From Polydactylus sextarius (lineage: Eukaryota; Chordata; Actinopteri; Polynemidae): 64,000 bases of DNA. Shown in pieces: positions 26,785-40,359 of this stretch. A program made the position numbers and the translations under genes. How positions within the stretch are numbered: the stretch's first letter is position 1; every line of letters begins with the position of its first letter. The notes under the pieces are model-generated. The model was not told the DNA's origin. It searched no databases and saw nothing but the letters and a program-made list of their open reading frames with translations. The stretch covers positions 19,180,098-19,244,097 of the forward strand of contig CM028907.1 in assembly GCA_016801845.1 (NCBI GenBank). The letters are read 5' to 3'.

Positions 26785-27260
26785 ACAACATCAACAGCAG
26801 CTACCTAAACAGACCTTCACTATTGCAGACATTATAATTTGTCATAGCAGGACAGAGATAGTGGGAACAAAAATTGCCCTGAGCAATTAACAACTGAGCG
26901 TGCCAAAGACAGCTTTATAATTAGACATTGTATGTGTCTATAGATATGTGCTTGTACTTGCGCATAAAGACACTTCTAAGACTGTGGGAGTTTATTGTTT
27001 GCTAATTGTCTTTTTTCACTTTTTATATTAATTATATTCTCCTGCACATGTCACCAGTTGCTGTATGCACTAATGTAAAGTACTTGAAGAGAAATATGTA
27101 GCCTCCTCCTGAATATATTAATTTATTAATCACTTCTGGTAACATTAAGTTAACAAACTAAGTAAAATACTTATTTGTATTTGTCATATTGAATATGCTC
27201 ACAGCTAACATCATATTACACTTATATGAAGATTAAAAATTATATACCTATAACCTCTAT

Positions 27261-27310
27261 AGATAGACAGACAGATGGACAGATAGATAGACAGACAGAC
27301 ATATAGACAT

Positions 27311-27395
<85 letters not shown>

Positions 27396-27408
27396 TAGAC
27401 AGATAGAC

Positions 27409-27507
<99 letters not shown>

Positions 27508-27520
27508 CAAAGATAGATAG
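27261..27520. repeat. (GATA)n/(GACA)n Bkm-type satellite
   Basis: About 260 bases of AGAT tetranucleotides with interspersed blocks of AGAC. The GACA block is centred at about 27370-27395 and smaller mixed units lie at 27261-27310. All long frames here (Tyr-Leu-Ser-Ile repeats) are artefacts. Confidence 0.97.
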
Positions 27521-27839
27521 ACTGAGACATGTCAACTATATAAATGTGAGATTCTCCATTTGCCCACTGAGTGGCAGCAAACCTTCATCTTCAGACGTGT
27601 CTGCCACAACTCCCAGTTTAAAGAGCATCTATATAAGAGTTTAAAGAGTATCTATTTTACTGCAACATAAGCACCGTAATTACTGCATAACATCGATCAT
27701 ATTTTAGTCATCATGTCATTTCTGTTACAAGGAGAAACAGTTGAGTCTGACAAAAGTCCAAAAGTTGGTCAAAATAGTTTGTAATGCTGCATGGTGCAGG
27801 GGGAGCAGCGTGCCATGTAATGTTAAGGGAGTCCCTCTC

Positions 27840-28270
27840 TCCATTGGTCACTGTCCTCAGGGGCCACAGGGGACATCTGGGCGTGGTGAGGGGGTGTCCT
27901 CACAGTCCTCACAGTCCCCTGCAGCTTCTCTCCAAATCTGTCCACTACAAGGTCGAGATAAAGATGGACGCGAATGCTTGGGAATAAACATGGCGGAGTT
28001 TATTTCAACTCATCGTGGACATGTAAATTTCAGTCCTACAACCTCTTAATTCACCTCTGTTTTCGGATTTAACTCTTTATACTATTACAGAGGAAGAATG
28101 TATCTCGCTTTGTGCGACCAACTGGGGTAAAAGGAGTGAACGACGGGAAAGAAAGAGTCATGGTGGAGCTGGAAAGGTAGATTTGATTCATGAAGAGGTC
28201 TGTGACAGTCCTGGATTTTGTTCCACCACCCTTGGATTAGGAGAGTGGATCCAGAAGTTCACAGTAACAG
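27840..28270 (+). promoter_or_regulatory. Candidate dtx4 promoter and first noncoding exon
   Basis: An inverted CCAAT box (ATTGGTC) lies near 27843. The 28090-28270 stretch ends in a strong donor (AACAG then GTGAGT at 28271) and lies upstream on the coding strand of dtx4. The first coding exon of dtx4 has an acceptor before its ATG, so at least one upstream noncoding exon is required. Transcript start not determined. Confidence 0.35.
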
Positions 28271-28539
28271 GTGAGTGTTGAGATCTCAGTGTGAACAGGT
28301 GGAGACGCCTCTGTACGGTTGAAGTCGATCAACAGGCGCGTTGTGATCTCACTGAGTTTTATGTATCAAATAACATCGGTTTAAAACTTGAAATATGATA
28401 CAGATGTGATTTCTGTCGTAACAAAAAAAAAAAAAAAAACATGTAAAACTCTGCCAAGGAATGAGCATCAGACGTTTTTTGTTAGTTAGGTTTGTTTTCA
28501 GTGTAAACCTCCGGTGTTGTGCTGTTCCAGGACCAGTTG

Positions 28540-29131
28540 AACCTGTTTCTGGTCTTGTCCCGGGTCACACGCCGGTTACTCCCGAGCTTGTTGTTAGAAG
28601 CTGTTTTCTTTCTCAGTCTGTCGGTGCGCTACGCCCCAAAAACTACGGGATAAACCCACACACTTCACTGGCTGTCGCTACCTTTCCACCCGCGTCGACG
28701 CTTCGTCTTGACACTTATCGGGATTAACATGTAGATTAATGTGGCTCATACTTTAAAAGAAATGGAGTTTAAACGCATTTCCCTCTCAAACATACACACA
28801 CTCCGCGGAGGTTTCGGGAATCCCAGTGAACCAGAGGCCGTAGCTGGAAGTCAACGACTCGCCGAGGAAGCTTCACTGAGTCCGGGCCAAGGAGCAGAGA
28901 TTTACCGACCGCAGTTTTTTTGAGTCGCTTTATTGTTTCTACGGACGTTTTTGTGTGTATGCGTGTGTGTGTGTGTGTGTGTCGTATTTGGACGTTAAAG
29001 CAAAAGCATAAAAAACAACAGCACTACAACCAACCATTTACTTCTCCCGTCGGCTTTGTTGAGTGAGGAGCTCGGATCTTCGTAGAAAAATGTGTCGCTT
29101 TCTTCCGGCGCTAGCTCGGCCGCGGCTCCAT
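28540..29131 (+). promoter_or_regulatory. CpG-rich region with alternative dtx4 noncoding exon
   Basis: This stretch is richer in CpG than anywhere else nearby, especially 28560-28720 and 29040-29130. It ends in a good donor (CTCCAT then GTAAGA at 29132). It may be an alternative first exon spliced to the acceptor at 29445. A short GT repeat lies at about 28962-28981. Inference from sequence only. Confidence 0.4.
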
Positions 29132-29461
29132 GTAAGATACTAACCTGGCTTTGTTTCAGCGTTGGCGTACGGCCTTTTATTAATTTATCATGAGGGTGAA
29201 AGGTACTCGTATACCTTTAGGTAGGGTCAGATTAAACATGATGATAATAATAAAAAAATAGCTGTGTACAAATACCACCTTGTTTTGCTATGGTTGGCCT
29301 CTACATCCAGGGCAGACGACTCCGTTTTTTTCCTTCTTACAAACAAACCCTTGGTCTGCTGCTACTTCTAGCTAACAACTGAGTTGAAATGTTTTCTCCT
29401 AATTATTTTTCATTTATTTTATTTTATCAATTAATTCCTCCACAGGGCCAACAGTAACAAC

Positions 29462-32400
29462 ATGCTCCTGGCCTCCGCCGTGGTGGTGTGGGAATGGCTG
29501 AACGAACACGGACGGTGGCGGCCCTACAGCCCCGCCGTCTCCCACCAAATAGAGACGGCCATCCGCAGCGGAGACCCCCGCGGAGGGAGCGTGGTCCTCG
29601 GCCAGGTGGACAGCCGCCTGTCGCCCTACATCATAGACCTCCAGTCCATGCACCAGTTCAGACAGGACACGGGTAAGACAGTGCTGGAGGAGAGAAAGGT
29701 GCATGTCATGTTTGGGTTCCTTAGTCATATTCAGGATGCAGGGCTATAACACACCTCATCTGAATGAGCTACAACTGACTGTGAAACCCTATCGTGACAT
29801 TTAAAGTAGGTGTGTGTTACTGTGTAATTTGTTTCTTAAGTCTGTGTTTTGCTTGTGGGCTTTATTTTTTTAAATAACGATGATGCCTTAAACATCACTG
29901 ACTCAAAACCACACCTCTGTGTGGCTCTACTTGATAAAGGATTTCTCTCGTAGTAAAATATAGATTATCGTTTGAGATTTATGCATTTGTAGCTATAAAT
30001 ATAAAAGGGCAAATGTAGACTGCAATGCACCATGTCTGAGTGTTGCTACATTGATTAGTCTCATCAATTCATATTCAGAATACACTGGATGAGTTGTGAA
30101 AAACAATATGTGAAGACACTTGTGTTGAGTTTGGACTAAACTCAAACTGTGCACTGGGAGAATAGTACAGGACAGTTTGTGTTTTCTATGCTGATTCAAC
30201 AACTTGTGTAGCTGCAGCTCAAAGTAGTGACAGTGATTATAAAAGAAACTGCAAATGTGCTTTTGTCCACAAAGTCAGCAAATGTCCACCTCTGTCTGGT
30301 GTGGAAAAGTACTTTGTTATAGACTCAGATCCAGAAAATGTTATAATTGCACCACAACAACAGTCAATTACTTGATGTAAATATTGTTATTGATATCACC
30401 AGAAATTAGTAATACTTTAGTTGTTATGGATAAAGTGTGTGTGTGTGTGTCAGGTTTGCAGTGATCTTAGACTCCAGGCATCTTTGAATTGTCAGTGAAG
30501 GGACAGCTGTTTATGCTTACATTTTGGTTCCAGCTTTGAGCCTTTAAGTAACATTTGAGAGAAAAAATCAGTGCAGTCAACAGAAAAATATGCAGATGTG
30601 TTACACAATAACACAACAGAGGGGAGTGTGATTTTAGTTAGTTTTGAGGTTGGCCTTGACTTTATAATTTGTGTCATGCTGTCAGAAAACTTGAGATTGA
30701 TGGAAGGGAAATTGTAATATGACTACATTTACATCCACAACAAACCAGGTGACTGAAACAAATCAGGTTAGAAATAATTTCAAAATAATTACAGTCACTG
30801 CAGTAAGCAGGTGATTGTAAAACTGTGCATGTTAGTGTTTAAAATTCTTTCTAAGGCTTAAGGTTTGAAAAACACTGCAATGACAGGACATGTTCTGGTA
30901 AAAGAGCACACAGGTTTTGCAGAAAGTGCAAATATGTTTTGAAAGTTATAAAAGGTCAAACTGTCTAAACTCGACTAACCAGAACTCGGGGATGGGTACA
31001 TTTTATTGTCAGCTTCAGTTTTAGTTGGACTCTGTATTGAATTATTGTGAGCACACAGATGTACCACTACCAATGGTATTTCATTTCATTGTTTTGCTGT
31101 TGTGCAGAGGCCAACTATTGAATAATTGATTTATTTTTTTGTACCAACTGAAATGTGTCTATACCAGAAAGGATCAAAGACTAAAGACCAAAGCTGACAT
31201 TTACTGTTTAATTAGATTTATAACTTGTTGTTTAAGCAGCCTAACAACCAGAAAATATGTTGGCAATAGATAGTATTAACTTACCATCACGGAGTTAATG
31301 TTGCTAAGATCATGTATTGGTCAAGGAATATTGACACCGTCAGCTTTAGATATTCATCAAGTGATTGGGATGGGACAAGAAAAAAATCAATAGGAATGGG
31401 CAAGACGGGAATCACAACAGCTGTAAATGACCTCCAGGTTATTAATCCATAGTCTGTCACCAGGGTTAGGCAGCCTATATATCTGAATTGCTGTCTTTCA
31501 CACTCAAGATGTAAGACGTACAAATTATCTGTGTTATATGTAATTAAATGGGCATTAGTTTTCCAGTACACTCTTAAGTGTCTCCTTCCTCGCTTTTCTC
31601 TCGCTGTGAACGAGAGTAAACAAAAATCGCATAAGCACTCATCATGTGACAGTTTATCAACAGACCGTTTATAAACTATAGATGGATTCGTTTAATGGCT
31701 GTTATTAAAGGCAAACTCATTTCAGATCAGGGGAAAGTGAATGTGTTAGTCAAGCTAGCAGCTTCCATTTGAAAGAAATAATGCATGTAAAGTTTTCCAG
31801 AATTTGCAGCCTCTGTGAATGAGGCAGGGTATGTAATAATTGTTGATGTAGAAGCTGTGAAGAAAATGTTTTCATGCCACATTAATCAAGGCTATTTTGT
31901 TTTTATTTTCTAAGTAACTTGGTGTGGTTGTTTGAAATGTCCTGGGTGCTGTTTGTAGCCTGAGCAGTGTCTGGTGTGTGTGGATTGATGCATTTTAGAA
32001 AGTAGAAAGAAAATGTTGGTGAAAACATGAACTCATTGCATTGTCTGAAGACCAACCCCACAAAAGACAATGCAGGAATGAAACAGAACAGTCCATGATA
32101 AACTTGTCCCCCATTTCTGATTCTCAGTGACATTAGAAGAAGCTCAGCTCTGGTCCACTTTGGTAACACAATGTCAAGTGAAGTTTTCAGTGAAGTTTAA
32201 ATATTTTCAGTTTTTACAGACGCATCTCTGTGTGATTGTTGTGTATGTCTTATTAACAATGTTCTGTTTTCCCTTTGTGAACACAAAAAGAACCAGTTTT
32301 AAAATGGAAACAATTTTTCATTAACTGGACCTTAGAGCTTGGACACATTTCTATAGTAAAGTGATGATTACACTTTAATCTTATCGTCCTATAGCCTATT

Positions 32401-35400
32401 GTGAGAACTGGTCTGAGTGAATAAAAGTGCAATCACTATCAAAAGTTACATGTACTTGTGTGTTTATAACTTTAAGGATAATTTGTGTCGCTATAATTTT
32501 ACATATAACCGTGTTCAATTTAATTTACATACCACACTACACAACTGATACTTACTAGAAAGGGTTTCGGTGGGTTTTTTTTTTTCACTTTCATCCATGT
32601 AGGTCCCTTCTTTGTTTACCATGAAGGCTCTTCTTTATATCGTACTTCCTGTGGTCCATCTGATATACCTTTCATTATCTTTCTCTTTTCTACCCTATCA
32701 CACTCTTTCTCTGCATTTCTCTGACACACTTCTCTGAAGCTGAAAATTGACTCTGAATCTAAAACTCAGGGGACAGGACTCTTTCAAGGTGAAACAATGT
32801 AGAGACAAAGGTGGAGTGAGAACTGAAGCAAGTAGGCAGCATGACAAAGTCAGAGGTGATACAGACTAAAAAAATCGAGGAGAGGGCTACGGAAAGTTCA
32901 ACAGTGAGAAACTGCGACAGGGACACCGATTAAGAAAATACTAAGAAACAGAAGAAGATTAGTTCAGGAGGAAGATGAAGTCACAGAGACACAAGAACCG
33001 ATGGGGATATTGAAAGTAGAGGATGGATTTCTAAAAAACTAGAAAAATATTGGAGCATGATGGGTAGTTTGGCTAAATATACTATAAAAGACTCTCTTAG
33101 TTTTTTATTTTTATTTTATTTTATTCTGTGAAGACAGTAACTTGTTTTTCTGCCAAGGCAGTTGCACAAGAAGTTTGGAAAATTGAATTACTGTTATTAT
33201 CTTTCAACTTTTAGACTAATTTCAGGTACAATTGAATACAGACTATTCCTTGTCCAGAAGAACTAACCTAAGCTAGTGCCTCAAGGGGTCATGGCAGGAT
33301 CCTGCATGCTCCGTCTGTTTTGTGTGTTAGCACATCATAAATCATCACATGTCAGTAGAAAGGAACTCCAGAGTGGCGAAGATGAAAGCGATGGACAGGT
33401 CATGGTGCAGCATTTCCTCTTTGAGTTGTGAAACTCTGCGTGTTGAGTTACTGTTGCTGCGAGGCCTCTGGGAGAAGATCATTTGTTGCCTGCCCAACAA
33501 TATATACACTACTGCAGCAAACATATATAAAAGCAGGTGAAAACATTAATAAATACTAATCCATCATCATGGATTCCATTGCAGTCATGGGTAAAGAGTT
33601 TAGTTTTGGTTTCTTGACTTTAAACACTTCAAATCCAAATGTGAAGTGAACTAATTTTACAAAAATTGGGACATTGTTTGCAATCCATGTCCATGATTCT
33701 GAAACATTAACCAAGCGTAACATCAACACGCGTGTTTGCATGTACGAATACAGAGGAAAATCTGTGGCTGATGTGCGAGGGAAGCATATGAAACGCATAA
33801 CAAAAAAAAAACTTGAAATAGCAGCAGTGCCAGTGAATGTGTTCATTAGATAGATTTGGCACTCATCCATAAGAAAAAGAAACACTTAAATGTCAACATC
33901 GCAAATAGTTTTAGCAAGTCACAGCAGGTATTTGCTACCAGTTACTCATGGCTCCACCTTCAAGACATTTCAACGGATCGCAGGGAAGAAAACATCAAAA
34001 CAACCCAACTGGAAAATCTTCCTGCCTCCCTGAAGCAGATGTGGAAATATTTTGTGTCCCCTATGAGGATTGAATCAAATTGATCATTTTGTGATGGTGA
34101 CATCATCTCCACAAGGCTTTGACTGTTGACTTAACTTTGGCTCAAAGTGATGACACATAATGATGTGTTTGCCATCAGCCCAAGCTTACTCAGTATCAGT
34201 TTAAAATGTGTCTTACGACCATATTCAAGGACGGTAATTTGAGTTCAGATGTTCAACCTCAACAGGGACTTTTATACTACATTGTATATCACTCTTGTCA
34301 CTTTGTCAACCGTACCTCATCCCCTACTGCCCGAGGGTTCTCACGGCTGTTAGAGGTTGCTGAGCAGAGAAGTAGAGCTGGAGGTTAAGGGATATTTTCA
34401 GTCAGTAATTGTCAGTATGATTGCTTCACTCATTTGCCTTGGGCTCAGATTTGGACAGAAATCATTCTAGGTTCAAACTGGGACACATCAAGTCTTAGAA
34501 CGAAATGTGGTAAAGACACGTTAGAGATATGGTGGAAAAAAATATTGATGGTGTTGAATCTAAGGCAAATGGACTTAGTTGTAGATTCTTGAAGACGTGT
34601 TCCCTCTAATTTGAAAGGGTTCTTCAGTTCCAGAGTGGTGGATTCTACACAGATTATCTATTGTGTGGTGGTCTAGTGTTCAAAGGTGTTCTAATGGCGG
34701 TCCTTCGGGGACTCAGGTAGTTTGGATGGAGAACATTAGGGTCACTGACAAGTCACCAGGGAGCTGCTGGTTATGGCAACAATGGTCGTTTTCACCTGAG
34801 ATCAGTGGCCATAGTTGTTTTTCCCGTCAGAGGCAGATGAGTTGTTAAGTCTTCTGGGAAGGGATGAGAGGACAGCGTTATAGGTTGTGGACAGATCCCC
34901 CTGTGTTGATGGATTTTTTTTTATGGCTACTTTTTCATTGATGGGCTCTTTTTCATGCCTTTCAAATGATCTATGTTCTTTAGATAATCTGAATCTTTAA
35001 AGCTGTATCTTTAAAGTTTTCAAATTGCACCACAACCAATTCTACCTTTTCTTTCTTCTCTGGCTCATCCTGTTTCATATCTCCCTGGTCTGTCCTATGG
35101 ACAGACTCCAACTCTTAAGTCTTGGATTGAGCCTTTATTCTTAAATCTTGAGAAAGATAATGAGAGCTGACTGACTGTGGTCCACCCTCTCACTGACGAA
35201 TGTCCAACAGCACAAAATAATGGACTGTCGGAATTTATATCCCAATGGTCAAAGGTTAACTTCACTGTGACATTATTAACACTTTTTGACCGTTACTCAA
35301 CACCATCATACAGAAACAGGATGAGAGATTGTGATCGCATTTCCTGCAACTTGACAGAGTAGTGAGAGAAACAGGAAGCGCTTGCTTGTTCATCATTTAC

Positions 35401-38400
35401 TGTTGATGAGCACTTATGTTAAGGATTTCACAAGAAAAGTGGACATGCATGCAACAGGGCCTGAACCTAACACATGTTCGCCTGCTGGTCAGTCTGCAGC
35501 CATGTGTGGATATGTGTGTTTGTGTGTGTGTGTGTGTGTGTGAGCAGGGAGGGGTCAGTGGAAGAGAGAACAATAAAGACCAGATGGCTCGTCTCTCTCT
35601 CTCCACCTGCCAGGGGCCTCTTTGTCCCCACTCTGTCTCGTATACACACCACACACTTTAATTTCCCTGATTGCGCTCTATATTTCCCGCATTCATTTTA
35701 GCATTTAGTTCCTTGTCACAGAGCAACAATTGTTCCTTTCTCTTGTGGATTTGCAGCAAATTCAGCTCAATTTTGTATTTTCTTCTGTTTCAATTAAAAA
35801 CTTACAACTATTTTCTTTCAGCAGAATTAAAGATACATGGTTTAAAACTACTCTCACACACCCAACACAGTAGGATCACTGCAAAAAAAAAAAAAAAAAG
35901 ATCCAGAGTGGCCACACCCATGTATGTAGCAGATGTTTCCAGCTGTGACCGACCTGTTGAAGCAACAGCTGGCCATGTGGTGATCCAGCTCTGAGAGCCG
36001 ACACATGTAGAACAGTTGTCAAAGTGTGTGGGAGTAGCAGGATCAAGACCTTTGCCATATTAATGTTTGTAGTGTTCAACACTTAGGCAGATATGTATAC
36101 ATTGTGCAAGACAAAAACAAGCATTCCCAGTGCTGAAACAGGGCACACCCTAACATACCAACATTTATATGAGCACATGGTTACAGAAACGCACACCAAT
36201 TCTCTTGTGCTTACTAACTCAAAGGAAGAACAGTGAAGGAAGAGAGGCGAGTAGAATCTGTAGATTATGTAGAGTTGTTGTCTGATTCCAAGAACCGCTC
36301 CCCACAGGGAGATAAGACCAATTACTGACACCTGCCACCTACTTGTTTCATTACTCGCTGTCACTATTACTGGCACTCTACTGCATACCTTAAATACCTT
36401 ATCATGTATTTCCACAAATTGAGACAGGCTACGCTGAACATTAAACCAGGTAGAATGAAATAAAACTTAAAACTTTTAAGGAATCTGGGTTTGTTATATA
36501 AAAAAACAGCACATGCAGCATGGTGGTGCAATGGTCAGCACTGTCGCCTCATAGCAAGTTTCTGTGTGGGTTTTTTTCCCAGGTATTCTAGTTTCCCCCC
36601 ACAGTCCAAAGACATAGGCATGACTACACGTCTGTTTTGTCTGGATACATCAACCCTATATTACTACCTAGTATTACCACCTTGAGCCTCTAAAGGATAA
36701 GCAGTATAGATAAAGGAAGAGATCAGAATGTGGCTAAAGAATTGGAGCATCTTATCACTACAGTTGAACTTGAGGCAGCGGTCGCTTAGGTACAGACTCG
36801 TAAAAGACACATTGCAGCCAATACCTGATCAATTTGCTCGGGGTACAGCGTGTTGAACAGTTCATCCATCAGTGTTTCACCTAGAATTCTTTTCAGGCCT
36901 GGTGTATACACAGAAAAAAACACCCTCAACAGATGAGGCATGTGGGATGGCGCATTAGCGTTGCGGGCATCAGATGGCACGACAGGTGGTCTGCCGTTTA
37001 TATTTTTCGGTTAAGAAAATGTATTTGTGTTCTTTTCATCATTACTGGTCACATAATGAACTAATTTACAACAAAATGTAAAGTAAACATCTGTCTGTCT
37101 GTTTTAAAATGATTTTAGAGGAACAAATTGAAACTTCCTGTCTTTAGTCTGGTAGAACCACAGCCTATATTTATATACACAGTAAATACAACTAGACGCA
37201 ATAAGAAATAGAGTGAGTGATATCTCAGTTTGATTATTCACTCTCCGTCTCGCTTTATCCCCACCAAACAAATGCAGCCCCCAAATGCAGCCCATTGAAA
37301 CCTTTCCTTTTGATGTCTGTGTGCCCATTCCCCTCTGCCAAGATCACCTCTATGTACTAGTAGCTTGCTCATCCCTAACCACACTCACACACACAGAGTA
37401 TGGCTTTGCTTCTTTGTCTTGGCATTGACTGAATAGTGCATTACCCCTGGAGACAGAGTTGGTTTCTGGTTGGTTGGTTTAGGGACCCTCCTACCATCTC
37501 TCTGTCCTTCTGAGAGACAGAGAGACATTGTTGTTTTCTGGTTATTTGTTTGGGTTTTTAACTTAATTTTTCTCTTGCGCTTAAATTGTTCAGCAAAGCT
37601 TTTGTCAAGCGATATATTGGACTGAAAGTATATGGGCATGCGAATGTGAAACACACAGCAAAGTGGATGAAGTGCTATTTAAAATACTTAATTCACCACT
37701 CTGCAGGGCCCAGGTTCACAGGGTGGTTTCACCACCTTACTCACTTTGTTTTGCTTCTGCAACTTTGTTATTCAGCAAAAGGGCTTTTTGTTACTTCTGC
37801 AGAAATTTGCTGGTCAAGCAGGAATAACTTTGGGTGGGACAAAGAAATGAACTGTGTCTCATTTTCTCTCATTTCTCGTTTTTCCTCTTGTTTCCTTTTC
37901 AGGAACCATCCGTCCTGTCCGGAGGAGTTTTTATGACCCAGCCTCGGCCCCAGGTCAGGGTTGGCATTGGGAGTGGGAAAACGATGCGGGAACATGGACG
38001 CCCTATGACATGGAGGTGGCCATCGCCATCGAGAACGCCCACAGCCACCAGCAGCCCTGCCTTGACCTGACACCACTCGGCTTCTGCTACCTCATTGATT
38101 TTCAGAACATGACACAGGTTTGTTTTCGTCATCCTCCGTACATCCTCAGGTTTCTTAACCACATTTTGTGATACATTTTAAACGTATCTGTCCATCCACA
38201 GATGAACCGACAGACCCAAAGGTGTCGGAGGATCCAGCGACGTGCTGACACAGCCTATCCTTTAGTGTCTGGTCCTCTCCCTGTACTCAAAGGTGGAGGT
38301 GTGGGGGCAGCTGGAGGTTTGACAGGAGCATTGCTGGGTGTTGGAGTGTCGGGCGCTAGCATGAGCATCGGAAACAACATCTACCCTAACGGAGGCATGG

Positions 38401-40328
38401 CAAGCGGACTGGGTCAGCCGTGTTCCTGCCAGCAGTGCATGCTGGTCCTTAGTGTGAAGACCAATACATTAGGAGCAGGAGGAGGTGGAGCAGGGATACA
38501 GACTCTAGGAAGACGCTCACTAACCATGCAGCGGCCCAAGAACTCAGTACCCATTGCCTCCAAACCTCTGAGTCCATCTAAATCAGCCACTCTGGGACGA
38601 GGACAGCAGCAGAATTCCAACTCCAACTCCAATTACTATCAGACACTGCCGCATGGCCTCGCTATCTCTAAAAACACTGCCTCACCGAGAAGGAATGCCC
38701 AGCTATTTGCTCAGTCTCTGGCCGCCCTCACCGCCGGCACATCCTCTTTGGGTATCTCTTCGTCTTCCAACAGGCCGCCCCCTCCATCTCTCCCACCTCC
38801 TCAGCCTCCATCATCCAACCCAAATCTGAACCCTCCATCCATTCCGGCCAAACAGTCCTCATTGTTGGCCAACGAATCAGTGCCAACTGCCACATTGATT
38901 ACCCCCGCCAGCAATGTGACCACAAACCCTTCTCCCGTGCCATCTCCATCGCCGGTGGTGATGAAGCCACAACGCGTGCCATCATCATCTGTGGCGTCAG
39001 TGTGCCATGCCCCGTTGCCACAGAGATCAAGCTTAGCCAGACTGAGCCGACCAGCGTTACAGAGGATCGCTATGGCCCAGTCCAGAGCACTGATCGCATC
39101 AGGGTGAGTGTTGGAAACATGCACACACTGTAACACAACATGCTACAATTTCACTGTGGAAGCAAACACACCGTACATTTGTTAGTATGTGGGCAGCCTG
39201 TTATTAACATGATATCGAGGAATAAGGGGGTGATGATGCACATGTGTGTGTGTGTGTGGAGACAGATGCGTAATATATACCTCAAATAATTTAATCTGAT
39301 TATTCCCCCAACGCCACCACAGGTCCGGTGTGTGGGTCAGAAACACATATGTGCTACTTAGCTGCTCAGTAGCACATGTCAGTAGACAGCATGATTTAAA
39401 AAAAAAAAAAAAAAAAAACACCAACTGTTTCACCTGAAAGCATGTGTCTGTCGGGGCGACAGACAAATAACAATTTATTGATTGTTTCATCTTTGTTTTG
39501 TTTTTTGTTTTTTTATTTTAGCTCAAACCCCCATTCAGAGGGCTAACAGGTTCTTTGTGTTCTTCCACCTCGCTCCGGTCACAATCAGTGGACGTGTGTG
39601 TTGAATTGTGGGATATATGGGCCAGGTCATTCTTCGCATGCGTTAATGCATTTGAGAATAGTTAGATATATTACTAAGTTAATAGTTATACGTTATCCAC
39701 AAAGAATTCCATTGTCAGAGCAGTAAAAATGTTCTGCTCTGTTTTCCCCTTTCTGAAGTCAGATTTAGAGTCAACATCATATTAAATACAAATGTTGCGC
39801 AACAGTTTGTGGAGCTTTTGTGTTGTTTTTTTTCTCTTTTTTTTTTCATTAGTTCAAAACCGCATGCAAGCAACATCGTGGTTTGGATAAATATTGTTAT
39901 TGCCATCATTTTACATGGATTACATTCAGAGAACGTTACATGGCCGTGAGGTGTAGATGTTTTGGTTGACACCCCCCTCCTCCCTCGTCTCTGTCGCTTG
40001 TTCCCTGCCCCCTCTCCTCCTTCCCTGGCTCCTCTCCTCTCCCGTCGCGTCTCAGCAGTCTGGGCCCCTCAGAGCCTCATTGTTGGTCTCCACAGTAACC
40101 TTTGTTGGATTACCCAAGTCTGGGCCGCATTAGCAGCACAATGTTGAGCCTTCACTCGTTTTCACTCCTTTCTGCTCTCCTTTCCTTCCCCCTTCTCTTT
40201 GCTCAGTTTTTCTCACACGTCTCTGTACTTCGACAGCGTTCATATTTTTCTTAATTTCTGGACTAGTTTTTGTTTCCATCTTTCTTAATTTGATTCCTTT
40301 TAGTAGCCAGTCTATAGAGTGGTGGGAT

Positions 40329-40359
<31 letters not shown>

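Noticed and set aside
27211..27535. Long Tyr-Leu-Ser-Ile open frames on the minus strand
   Set aside because: They are translations of the GATA/GACA satellite, open in several frames at once; not genes. The same applies at 55917-56351.
33349..34388. Several 60-110 codon frames in dtx4 intron 1
   Set aside because: No domain, no conserved splice phase and composition like the surrounding intron.
36786..36980. Minus-strand frame with LGETLMDELFNTLYPEQIDQ
   Set aside because: It looks protein-like, but it is short, lies in dtx4 intron 1, lacks splice sites and matches no family I know. Possibly a decayed transposon piece.
38801..39136. Minus-strand frame opposite dtx4 exon 3
   Set aside because: It is a shadow of the Ser/Pro-rich coding exon on the other strand.
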